From JAGWBD01 sp965197455 (GTDB lineage: Bacteria; Chloroflexota; Anaerolineae; Aggregatilineales; Phototrophicaceae): a stretch of DNA of 64,000 nt. Below the pieces are notes generated by a model. It made no database searches and had not been told where the DNA came from. It was given only the letters and a program-made list of their open reading frames with translations. Each line of letters begins with the position of its first letter. Positions within the stretch are counted from its first letter, which is position 1. Location of the stretch: NCBI GenBank assembly GCA_965197455.1, contig OZ240208.1, forward strand, positions 992,001-1,056,000. The letters are read 5' to 3'. Made by a program: the position numbers and the translations under genes. Below are positions 34,673 through 42,203 of the stretch, one piece after another.

Positions 34673-36264
34673 GGCTGCCCCTCACCGGCCTGCGCCGCTT
34701 CGTCCGCGCGATAGTGGGTGCCGCAGCTGTGGCGGTTGCGCAGGGCAGCCCAGGTCACCATGCGCGCGACCTGCACCGCATTGCGCAGTCCGACCAGCTG
34801 GTCATTGAGCTGCGTTGTTCGGTAAAACTCCTCGATCTCGTGCCACAAATGACGCAACTCCCGTTGGGCGCGCTGCAGCCGGTCACCAGTGCGCACCAGT
34901 CCCACATAATGCCACATGTGGTTACGAATGGTGCTCATGTCGCCTTCCAGCAACGCCGGGTCCGGCAACTGGCTGCCGCGCACCACCCAGCCCGGTACGC
35001 GCGCATCATCAATCGGATCGCAGAGATGCTGCGCAATGTGCCGCGCAGCGCGGTCGCCCCAGACCAGGCCTTCCAGCAGACTGGTGCTGGCCAGCCGATT
35101 GGCGCCGTGCAGCCCGGTGCAGCTCACTTCACCGACGGCATACAGGCCACGAATGTTGCTGCGCCCCCATTCGTCCACCAGCACGCCACCGCAGGCGTAA
35201 TGCGCCGCCGGCACCACCGGAATCGGCTCGCTGGTGGCGTCCACACCAAAGCGCGCGCAGTTCTCGACAATCTGCGGGAAGCGTTCGCGAATGAAGGCAG
35301 CGGGATGGCGCTGTGAAATGTCCAGCCACACATGCTCAATGCCGCGCTCCAGCAGTTCCCGGTGGATGGCGCGCGCAACCACATCCCGTGGCGCAAGATC
35401 GCCCCACTGTGGATCATGCCGCTGCATAAAGGGCTGACCATCCGGCGTCAGCAGGACGGCACCCTCGCCGCGCAAGGTCTCGCTGATGAGAAAATTTGGC
35501 GCGCCGCGTACGCTCAGCGTCGTTGGATGAAACTGAATGTACTCCATGTTAATGAGGCGCGCACCGGCGCGAGCGGCCATCGCCAGTCCGTCACCTCGCG
35601 CGCCTGCAGGGTTGCTGGTGTTGCGGTAAATCTGGCCCAGCCCGCCCGTCGCCAGAATGGTCTCGCCAGCCAGCACGCGCATGATCTCGCCGGTATTGCG
35701 TTGCAGGACATAGGCGCCGTGGCAGGTTGGCCTGTCATAAATTGCCAGTGGGTCCAGTGCGTGATGCGGAAAGGTGATGAGGTCGATGGCGGCGTGGCCG
35801 CGTAACAGGCGGATGTTGGGTTGCGCCGCCAGCGAGTCCAGCATGGCATTCGTGATGGCCGCGCCGGTGCGGTCGCCCACGTGCACCACACGCCGCGTGC
35901 TGTGCGCAGCCTCCAGACCGAAGACCGGCTCCCCCGCTTCCGTGCAGTCAAAGCGGATGCCCGCCTGCTCCACTAACACCGAGCGCACCAGGCCTGGCCC
36001 TTCATCAGCCAGTAACCGCGCCGCCCGTGGTGAACTCAACCCGGCGCCGGTGCGCAGGATGTCCGTCACCAGCAGCTCAGGCGAATCATCCAGGCCGCGT
36101 GTGACGATGCCGCCCTGGGCCCAGCCACTGTTGCTGTCCGCGGCCTCGTGCGCGCGAGTGATGATGGTGATTTCATGGTTGCGGTTCTCACTGAGGCGCA
36201 GCGCTGCTGCCGCCCCGGCGATGCCGCAACCAATGATGAGTGTATGCGTCTGAATCGCGTCCAC
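34669..36264 (-). CDS. nadB: L-aspartate oxidase
   Basis: 531-residue FAD flavoprotein converting L-aspartate to iminoaspartate, first step of de novo NAD. FAD site LIIGCGIAGAAAALRLSE; SGWAQGGI, TGGLGQIYRNTSNP, the substrate stretch MEYIQFHPTTL, and the Arg/His region HYACGGVLVD with LHGANRLASTSLLEGLVWG. It belongs to the succinate dehydrogenase/fumarate reductase family. It appears to start with GTG (36264), nine bases after the nadA stop. Confidence 0.95.
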   Translation of the reverse strand: MDAIQTHTLIIGCGIAGAAAALRLSENRNHEITIITRAHEAADSNSGWAQGGIVTRGLDDSPELLVTDILRTGAGLSSPRAARLLADEGPGLVRSVLVEQAGIRFDCTEAGEPVFGLEAAHSTRRVVHVGDRTGAAITNAMLDSLAAQPNIRLLRGHAAIDLITFPHHALDPLAIYDRPTCHGAYVLQRNTGEIMRVLAGETILATGGLGQIYRNTSNPAGARGDGLAMAARAGARLINMEYIQFHPTTLSVRGAPNFLISETLRGEGAVLLTPDGQPFMQRHDPQWGDLAPRDVVARAIHRELLERGIEHVWLDISQRHPAAFIRERFPQIVENCARFGVDATSEPIPVVPAAHYACGGVLVDEWGRSNIRGLYAVGEVSCTGLHGANRLASTSLLEGLVWGDRAARHIAQHLCDPIDDARVPGWVVRGSQLPDPALLEGDMSTIRNHMWHYVGLVRTGDRLQRAQRELRHLWHEIEEFYRTTQLNDQLVGLRNAVQVARMVTWAALRNRHSCGTHYRADEAAQAGEGQP

Positions 36265-36273
36265 TGCGGGCGT

Positions 36274-37383
36274 TTACCTGGGGATGGACAGCATGCGGTT
36301 GAGGGCCAGACGGGCATTGCGCTGCACCTCGTCCGGCACCGTGATCTGGTTGATCACCTGTCCCTCGACCAGATTCTCCAGCACATTGGCCAGGTCCAGC
36401 GGGCTGATGCGATACATCGTGCTGCACAGGCAGGAAAAGGGAGAGAGCAGCTGCACCATGCGGTCAGGGTTGTCGTTTTTCAGGCGGTTGACCATGTGCA
36501 TTTCCGTGCCTACAGCCCATTTGCTGCCGGGCGCGGCAGCCTCAACCTGACGGATGATGGCGGCAGTCGAACCGACATAGTCAGCCTTTTCCACCACCTC
36601 CATCATACATTCCGGGTGCACGATGACGTTGATGTCCGGGTGATGGCGGCGCCACAGATCGACATGCTCGGGCCGGAATTGCTGATGCACGCTGCAGTGG
36701 CCCTGCCACAGCAAGACCTTCGCGTTAACAATTTCCGAGTCACTCAGGCCGCCGTAGGGCTCAAAGGGATTCCATAGAGCCATCTGCTCCAGCGGTATGC
36801 CCATGTCGCGTCCGGTGTTGCGCCCCAGATGCTGATCGGGGAAGAAGAACACCTTGTCACGTTCGGCCAGCGCCATCTCCAGCGCGCCACGCGCATTGGA
36901 CGAGGTGCAGACTGTGCCGCCATGCTCGCCGACGAAGGATTTCAAATTGGCCGCACTATTGATGTAGGTCACCGGCATGATGCTGTCCGCCGCGTCGCCC
37001 ATCAGCACGTCCCCGAGCTCGTCCCAGGCGCTCAAAACCTGCTCAAGATTGGCCATGTCGGCCATGCTGCAGCCGGCCTTCATGTTGGGCAGGATGACCA
37101 CCTGGTCGTCGCGGCCGAGAATGACCGCGCTTTCTGCCATGAAATGCACGCCGGCAAAGACGATCACCTTCGCGCTGACGCGCGCGCCCTCGACGCTGAG
37201 CTGGTAGCTGTCGCCAACGAAGTCCGCAAACTGCACCACTTCGTCGCGCTGATAATGGTGACCCAATATCACCACATCATTGCCGAGGATGGCGCGCGCC
37301 CGTTGAATTCGATCCTGGGCCGCAACTTCTTGCTCAATGAGCGTTTCTTCCGCGGCAGCTCCCGCGATCATTACCTGGTCCAT
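36274..37383 (-). CDS. nadA: quinolinate synthase A
   Basis: 369 residues, [4Fe-4S] enzyme condensing iminoaspartate with dihydroxyacetone phosphate. Three Cys-bearing sites match the cluster ligands: KAGCSMADMANLEQV, CTSSNARGALEMA and CLCSTMYRI. The substrate region ILGHHYQRDEVVQFADFVGDS lies near residue 40-60. ATG 37383 has GGAGG six bases upstream and lies inside the 3' end of nadC (13-base overlap), so translation is coupled. Confidence 0.95.
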   Translation of the reverse strand: MDQVMIAGAAAEETLIEQEVAAQDRIQRARAILGNDVVILGHHYQRDEVVQFADFVGDSYQLSVEGARVSAKVIVFAGVHFMAESAVILGRDDQVVILPNMKAGCSMADMANLEQVLSAWDELGDVLMGDAADSIMPVTYINSAANLKSFVGEHGGTVCTSSNARGALEMALAERDKVFFFPDQHLGRNTGRDMGIPLEQMALWNPFEPYGGLSDSEIVNAKVLLWQGHCSVHQQFRPEHVDLWRRHHPDINVIVHPECMMEVVEKADYVGSTAAIIRQVEAAAPGSKWAVGTEMHMVNRLKNDNPDRMVQLLSPFSCLCSTMYRISPLDLANVLENLVEGQVINQITVPDEVQRNARLALNRMLSIPR

Positions 37384-38237
37384 TGCGAACCTCCGCCTTC
37401 GAGCATTTTCATCGAACAGTCCAGCGCCGGCGCCGAATGCGTCAACGCGCCCACGCTAATGAAATCCACACCAGTCGCCGCCACCTCCGGCACACGTTCC
37501 AGCGTCATGTTACCCGAAGCCTCCAGCGGCACGCGTCCGGCAGCCAGCGCAACTGCTTGGCGCAACTGCGTGAGAGACATATTGTCCAGCAGAATGTGTT
37601 GCGGCGCCAGTCTTAACGCCTCCTCCAGCTGGTTTAGTCGTTCTACCTCAACGATGACCGGCAGGCCCCGCGCGGCTGCGCAGGCTCTGATGCGCATCAG
37701 CGCTGCCGTGATTCCACCAGCAGCGGCGATGTGATTTTCCTTGATTAACAGTACATCATACAACCCGCTGCGATGATTGCTGCCGCCGCCCATTCGCACC
37801 GCATACTTCTCAAGCATGCGCCAGCCCGGCGTCGTCTTGCGCGTATCCAGAATGGTGACGCCAGTACCAGCCACGGCATCCACGAAGCGACGGGTGAGCG
37901 TGGCGATGCCGCTCAAATGCTGCAGAAAGTTTAGCGCAGTGCGCTCGGCAGCAAGCAGCGCGACTGCCCTTCCCTCCAGCTCGCAGAGCATGTCACCCGC
38001 TTCCACCTTTTCGCCATCCACCGCTCGTATTCGCAGCCGGATTTCTGCGTCAAGTTCGCTGAAGACATCGGCAACGACTTGCATGCCCGCCAGCACGCCC
38101 GCCGCTTTCGCCACGATTTGTGCGCGCGCCCGGGTGCCTGCGGCCAGGGTTGCTATTGATGTGACATCTCCACGCTCGCCAAGATCCTCGGCAAGCGCCA
38201 TGCGTACCAGCGCAGCTGAGCAGTCCACGACCGTCAC
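37371..38237 (-). CDS. nadC: nicotinate-nucleotide pyrophosphorylase (carboxylating)
   Basis: 288 residues; turns quinolinate and PRPP into nicotinate mononucleotide. Motifs: LAEDLGERGDVTS, ERTALNFLQHLSGIATLTRR, DTRKTTPGWRMLEKYAVRMGG and the barrel end VEASGNMTLERV with ISVGALTHSAPALD. Starts with GTG behind GGAG. First gene of the nadC-nadA-nadB-desulfurase operon, with a good promoter 65-95 bases upstream. Confidence 0.95.
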   Translation of the reverse strand: MTVVDCSAALVRMALAEDLGERGDVTSIATLAAGTRARAQIVAKAAGVLAGMQVVADVFSELDAEIRLRIRAVDGEKVEAGDMLCELEGRAVALLAAERTALNFLQHLSGIATLTRRFVDAVAGTGVTILDTRKTTPGWRMLEKYAVRMGGGSNHRSGLYDVLLIKENHIAAAGGITAALMRIRACAAARGLPVIVEVERLNQLEEALRLAPQHILLDNMSLTQLRQAVALAAGRVPLEASGNMTLERVPEVAATGVDFISVGALTHSAPALDCSMKMLEGGGSQWTR

Positions 38238-38302
38238 GATTGCTCCATGAAACAGAATAACGGATAGTTTTGCGAAGTTTGGCCGGCCATGACTTCATAT
38301 TA

Positions 38303-38331
38303 ATCCTATGCCCTTGCCCGGAACCTGTCAA
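38303..38331 (-). promoter_or_regulatory. nad operon promoter
   Basis: On the minus strand TTGACA (38331-38326), 17 bases, TAGGAT (38308-38303). It leaves about 58 bases of leader before the nadC GTG. No clear NAD riboswitch or repressor palindrome was found in it. Confidence 0.7.
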
Positions 38332-38766
38332 GAATCCACGCAACGCCCGGCTGGCAAGTGTCGCATTACATCGTGCGCGACGCGCATGGCGCCAGCCACA
38401 ACCCCCGCGGTCGACTGTCCCGGAAAGATTGAGTCGACCACCAGACGTATGATTAATGCGCATTCTGGAACTTGATACCTTGCGCCAGCGTTCAACCGAT
38501 GTGTTTCTGCTCCCGGGATGCAGATGGTCCTTCAAGCACACGATTGATGATCAAGAGATTGTGGCGAAGTCAGGCGTTGCAGTGCGCGGGGATCTTCGTG
38601 AAACTGTTGCAACTGACGCAGGGTACCGCACATTTCGCTGCGGCGGACATTAATCTTGCTGTCGCTGGCGGTCGACTCCATGACAATCTCCAAAAAAGTG
38701 GAGTGAACCGTGCAATCCCTTTGTACGTAGATTATCATGACTGGCAAGCACACGAGGAAACCACTC
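38332..38766. other. 435-base stretch without a supported gene
   Basis: Lies between the divergent nad promoter and the secreted-protein gene. Short open frames exist on both strands (for example 38456-38653 plus) but none has a Shine-Dalgarno or recognisable similarity. A small inverted repeat CTCCA/TGGAG around an A-rich loop occurs near 38692-38707. Promoter elements for the downstream gene are not clear. It may hold decayed coding sequence or regulatory DNA. Confidence 0.5.
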
Positions 38767-39996
38767 ATGAAAATCACATTCCGAATTGTCGTCTTGCTTT
38801 TGCTGCTGGCAGCATTGGTCGGCGCAGTACAGGCTGAGCACCACGACTTCGTCTTCTGCGGCAATCTGGCAGCAGAAGACTGCACGCTGCTGCAGGAATC
38901 CCAGGCGAATGCAGCAACGCAGACCTCCGGCAGCACAACGATGGACGCGGACCTCACGCTGCGCAACTTCGGCACAGAGGCACCCGGCGAGTATGTCATT
39001 TCGCTCGATGCCGAGGCCGTCTGGAACGGTGATTTCACCGGCATGGAGGCGATGGGCGCAGCTTCTATGGGCCTGATGAATGACCCGGAACAGCTGATGA
39101 CCATGATGGCTGACATGCTTGAGCAGTTGAGCGGCCGGGTCACAGTATCCCTTGGATTCCCGAATGGCTTGCCGTCAGTTCCGGATGGAGAAATTCCCGC
39201 TGAATTCATGACCGGGGTCAGCATGGAAATGCGCCTCGTCGACGGCGTTGCCTATATTGATTTGTCAGAGCTGGCAGCGGTCATGCCTGCCGATGAAGGA
39301 ATCCCTGCAGGTTGGCTCGGCTTCAACATCCCTGAACTGATGCAACTGGCCATGATGAGCGGTTCTATGGGAGAGTTCACTCCGGGCGATGAAAAAGGAA
39401 TGAAGGATCCCCGCAGCGGCGGCGATAAAAACAAGCAGGAGCACAAGGGCGCGAAGGGTGATGATGCGATGTCGCAGGATTACCCGTCGGAAATGAATGA
39501 GATGCTCGAAGCCTGGGTCGACCAGGAATTCCTGGGACAGTTCGTGACCATCGAACGCCTCGAAGACCAGAGCATTGATGGCCAGCAGGCCGCTGTCTTT
39601 CAGACAGAAGTTGACCTGCAGGCGCTGATGAACAGTGCGGAATTCCATGAAATGCTCAGGATGGGCAACGGCATGGTCGGAGGTGAATCGGACGATGATA
39701 ACATGGCCGGCATTGCCATGATGGTCGGTATGTTTTCCCTGGGACTGGACATCCAGGCCCTGGAGTTCATCAGCCTGGCCGATACCCTGCCCCTGCGCGA
39801 TGAGCTTCACATAACCATGGACCTGACTGCCATGATGAGCATGATGGGCGAAGCAGGGGATGCGGACCAGGAAAGCTCTGTCGGCCTGGACTTCCTCGTC
39901 GATTACAGCTTCTCCGCTGAGGCCCAGACCATCACCGCCCCGGAGAACGCCTTCTTCATGACGTCGGACATGATGCAGACGAGCGCGGACGCCTGA
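38767..39996 (+). CDS. methionine-rich secreted protein of unknown function
   Basis: 409 residues from the ATG at 38767 (GAGGA upstream). Residues 1-23 are a signal peptide ending VQA before EHHDF; there is no lipobox. The mature protein is acidic and has an unusual Met content, close to 9 percent, with runs such as LMTMMADML and MMSMMG. A hydrophilic Lys/Gly/Asp loop (about 212-240, DEKGMKDPRSGGDKNKQEHK) interrupts the two halves. Segments VDGVAYIDLSEL, GWLGFNIPE and DGQQAAVFQTEVDLQALM recall LolA/LprG-like lipid-binding lipoproteins, but this is weak. Two Cys (in FCGNLAAEDC) may form a disulfide. Possible roles include metal or ligand binding at the surface; none can be assigned. Confidence 0.75.
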   Translation: MKITFRIVVLLLLLAALVGAVQAEHHDFVFCGNLAAEDCTLLQESQANAATQTSGSTTMDADLTLRNFGTEAPGEYVISLDAEAVWNGDFTGMEAMGAASMGLMNDPEQLMTMMADMLEQLSGRVTVSLGFPNGLPSVPDGEIPAEFMTGVSMEMRLVDGVAYIDLSELAAVMPADEGIPAGWLGFNIPELMQLAMMSGSMGEFTPGDEKGMKDPRSGGDKNKQEHKGAKGDDAMSQDYPSEMNEMLEAWVDQEFLGQFVTIERLEDQSIDGQQAAVFQTEVDLQALMNSAEFHEMLRMGNGMVGGESDDDNMAGIAMMVGMFSLGLDIQALEFISLADTLPLRDELHITMDLTAMMSMMGEAGDADQESSVGLDFLVDYSFSAEAQTITAPENAFFMTSDMMQTSADA

Positions 39997-40003
39997 CCCG
40001 GTA

Positions 40004-40038
40004 AAGCGGGCGCGCCTGTCTTCCAGGTGCGCCCGCTT
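40004..40038 (+). terminator. terminator-like hairpin after the secreted-protein gene
   Basis: Stem of 15 pairs with one G-T: AAGCGGGCGCGCCTG (40004-40018) with CAGGTGCGCCCGCTT (40024-40038) and a five-base loop. It lies eight bases after the stop codon. The T tract is poor (CTTCTGCC), so efficiency is uncertain. Confidence 0.65.
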
Positions 40039-40072
40039 CTGCCACGCGCTACCATCCAGCGTAAGGTCGTTT

Positions 40073-41377
40073 ATGCAGCGCCAACAGTCAGGGATACCCA
40101 TGTTGCAGGCAAGCGCAGTCGCGGCTGACGGACAGTTGCTCTCCCCGGACAGCATTCGCGAAACGCTCCATGATGGCCTGCAGGGCCGCTTCAGCGGCGC
40201 GCGCGTACTGGCCCTCATCCCGGACCGGACGCGCACCCTGCCACTGCCCCAACTCTTCCCCATGCTGGTCGAGTGCCTGGCCGACACGCGCCAGCTGGAT
40301 TTCATGATCGCTTTAGGCACACATCCGCCACTCAGCGAAGTGGAGCGTTGTGGCCTGGTCGGCCTGACGCCCGCGCAGTACCAGGAAAAATACGCGCATA
40401 TCAACCTGCTCAACCATGAGTGGGACAATCCAACTGCGCTGACCGAACTGGGCGTTATCAGCGAGGACCAGCTGCGTGAGCTATGCGGGCCTGCCTGGCA
40501 TCACTCCCTGGGCGGCGATGTGCCCGTCAACCTGAACCGCAAGGTGCTGGAGTATGACCACATCCTCATCATCGGCCCCAGCTTCCCGCACGAGGTCGTA
40601 GGTATTTCCGGCGGCGCGAAGTACCTGTTCCCTGGCATTTCCGGCCCACAGCTCATCAACAAGTTTCACTGGCTGGGGGCCCTCATCACCACCATGAACA
40701 TCATCGGCTGCAAGGACACTCCGGTGCGCGACATTATCCACCAGGCGGCAGAGCTGTTGCCGACCCCGCTGACGCTGCTGGCGCTGGTCGTCGTCGACGA
40801 AGGCCTGGCCGGCATGTTCATCGGCGACCACATTAGCGCCTGGGACGCAGCCGCCAGACTTTCACAGCAGCAGCACGTGCGCTGGCTGGAGCAGCCGTAT
40901 GAACGCGTGCTTTCCTGGTGCCCGCCCATGTATGACGAATTGTGGACCGGCGCCAAGGCCATGTACAAACTCGAACCCGCCGTCGCGGACGGCGGCGAAC
41001 TCGTCATCTACGCCCCGCATATGGACACGGTCAGCGTCACCCACGGTCGCTACATTTATGAGCTCGGCTACCACGTGCTGCCCTGGTTCCTGAAGCAATG
41101 GTCGCGCTATTGTGACTATCCCACCAGCGTCATCGCCCACAGCACCCATGTGAAGGGTATCGGCACCTTTGAAGATGGCTATGAACAGCCACGTATCAAG
41201 GTAACCCTGTCCTCGCGCATCTCGCGCGAAGACTGCGCCCAACTCAATCTCGGCTATCGCGACCCCGCAACGCTTGATCTGCAGGCGTGGCGCGAGCGCG
41301 AAGACACGCTCTTTGTGCCAAAGGCCGGCGAGATGCTCTACCGGGTGCAGGGTGACAGTCGCTGCGGCGCAGGTTGA
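40073..41377 (+). CDS. LarA-family nickel-pincer racemase/epimerase-like protein
   Basis: 434 residues. LarA of L. plantarum interconverts D- and L-lactate using a nickel-pincer nucleotide bound to Lys184. The residues lining that site are present here: D51-R-T-R54, H84 in GTHPPLSE, H173 in FPHEVVG, K183 in SGGAKYLFPG and H199 in NKFHW. That strongly suggests a working cofactor site. LarA relatives act on many 2-hydroxy acids, so the substrate is open. Genes for cofactor synthesis (larB, larC, larE) are not in the window. AAGG precedes the ATG. A CoA-transferase-like gene follows after ten bases, implying a joint function. Confidence 0.85.
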   Translation: MQRQQSGIPMLQASAVAADGQLLSPDSIRETLHDGLQGRFSGARVLALIPDRTRTLPLPQLFPMLVECLADTRQLDFMIALGTHPPLSEVERCGLVGLTPAQYQEKYAHINLLNHEWDNPTALTELGVISEDQLRELCGPAWHHSLGGDVPVNLNRKVLEYDHILIIGPSFPHEVVGISGGAKYLFPGISGPQLINKFHWLGALITTMNIIGCKDTPVRDIIHQAAELLPTPLTLLALVVVDEGLAGMFIGDHISAWDAAARLSQQQHVRWLEQPYERVLSWCPPMYDELWTGAKAMYKLEPAVADGGELVIYAPHMDTVSVTHGRYIYELGYHVLPWFLKQWSRYCDYPTSVIAHSTHVKGIGTFEDGYEQPRIKVTLSSRISREDCAQLNLGYRDPATLDLQAWREREDTLFVPKAGEMLYRVQGDSRCGAG

Positions 41378-41387
41378 CCTGGTTCCC

Positions 41388-42203
41388 GTGAGTGACTACA
41401 GCATCGACGAACTGATCTCGGTCTGCATCGCGCGCCAGGTCGTGGATGGTGAGGTGCTGGCGCAGGGCCTCAACACACCGCTGGTGCTGGCCGGCTTCAT
41501 CCTGGCGAAATGTACCCATGCGCCGGGCGTGAGTTTTGCCTGTGCCATCGGCCAGTCCCTCTGTCAGGAATGGGCACCACTCTCCGTATCCCGCGTAGAG
41601 GAGCTGTGGCTGGAAAAATCGCTACTGAACGTAGGCTTTGCGACCGCTGCCGCCGACCTGTTGCCAGGTTATCACCCCAAGGAATTCTTCCGTCCCGCCC
41701 AGATTGACGCTGCCGGCAACAGCAACAACCTCGCCTTTGGCGCGGACTACAAACGCCCTCGTCTGCGACTGCCGGGCAGCGGCGGCATCCCTGACGTCAG
41801 CCCGGGCGACCGACCGCTTTACTTTTATGTGCCGCGCCATTCGCGCGTTACCTTTGTCGAGCGCTGCGATTTCGTCAGCGGCGTTGGCCATGCGCCCTGG
41901 CGCAAGCCTGGCAGCGGCCCCCGTTATCTCATCAGCGATCTCGGCCAGTTCGACTGGCACGACGGCCGCATGCGCCTGACCAGCTGGCACCCGGGCTTGT
42001 CGCTGGCGCGCATCCGGCGCAAGACCGGGTTTGAGTTGCCGGTCGCGCCGGACGCAGCGGAAACGCCGCCGCCGACGAGTGCAGAGTTGCGATTGCTGCG
42101 CGAGGAGATTGACCCTCTGGGCGTACGACGCCTGGAAACGCTGGGCGGTAGCGCTCGCAAGGACCTGTTGCGCTTAATCCTGCAGGCAGAAAAAGCGCTC
42201 TAG
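41388..42203 (+). CDS. CoA-transferase beta-subunit-like protein (family I, GctB-like)
   Basis: 271 residues from the GTG at 41388, ten bases after the LarA-like gene; GTG codons slightly upstream are alternatives. The fold signature is clear: SIDELISVCIARQVVDGEV, FRPAQIDAAGNSNN, RPRLRLPGSGGIPDV and a terminal REEIDPLG. In glutaconate CoA-transferase the catalytic Glu lies in an ESG stretch after the second strand; here the aligned region reads FACAIGQSLCQEW with no Glu at that place. No alpha subunit is encoded beside it. It may be a non-catalytic or differently acting relative that works with the LarA-like protein. The 3' end overlaps the convergent binding-protein gene by four bases. Confidence 0.78.
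   Translation: MSDYSIDELISVCIARQVVDGEVLAQGLNTPLVLAGFILAKCTHAPGVSFACAIGQSLCQEWAPLSVSRVEELWLEKSLLNVGFATAAADLLPGYHPKEFFRPAQIDAAGNSNNLAFGADYKRPRLRLPGSGGIPDVSPGDRPLYFYVPRHSRVTFVERCDFVSGVGHAPWRKPGSGPRYLISDLGQFDWHDGRMRLTSWHPGLSLARIRRKTGFELPVAPDAAETPPPTSAELRLLREEIDPLGVRRLETLGGSARKDLLRLILQAEKAL

Noticed and set aside
38238..38331. NAD riboswitch or NrtR/NiaR operator before nadC
   Set aside because: No matching conserved bases or palindrome could be seen.
38456..38653. 65-codon frame in the gap before the Met-rich protein
   Set aside because: No Shine-Dalgarno and no recognisable similarity; overlapping frames are equally open.
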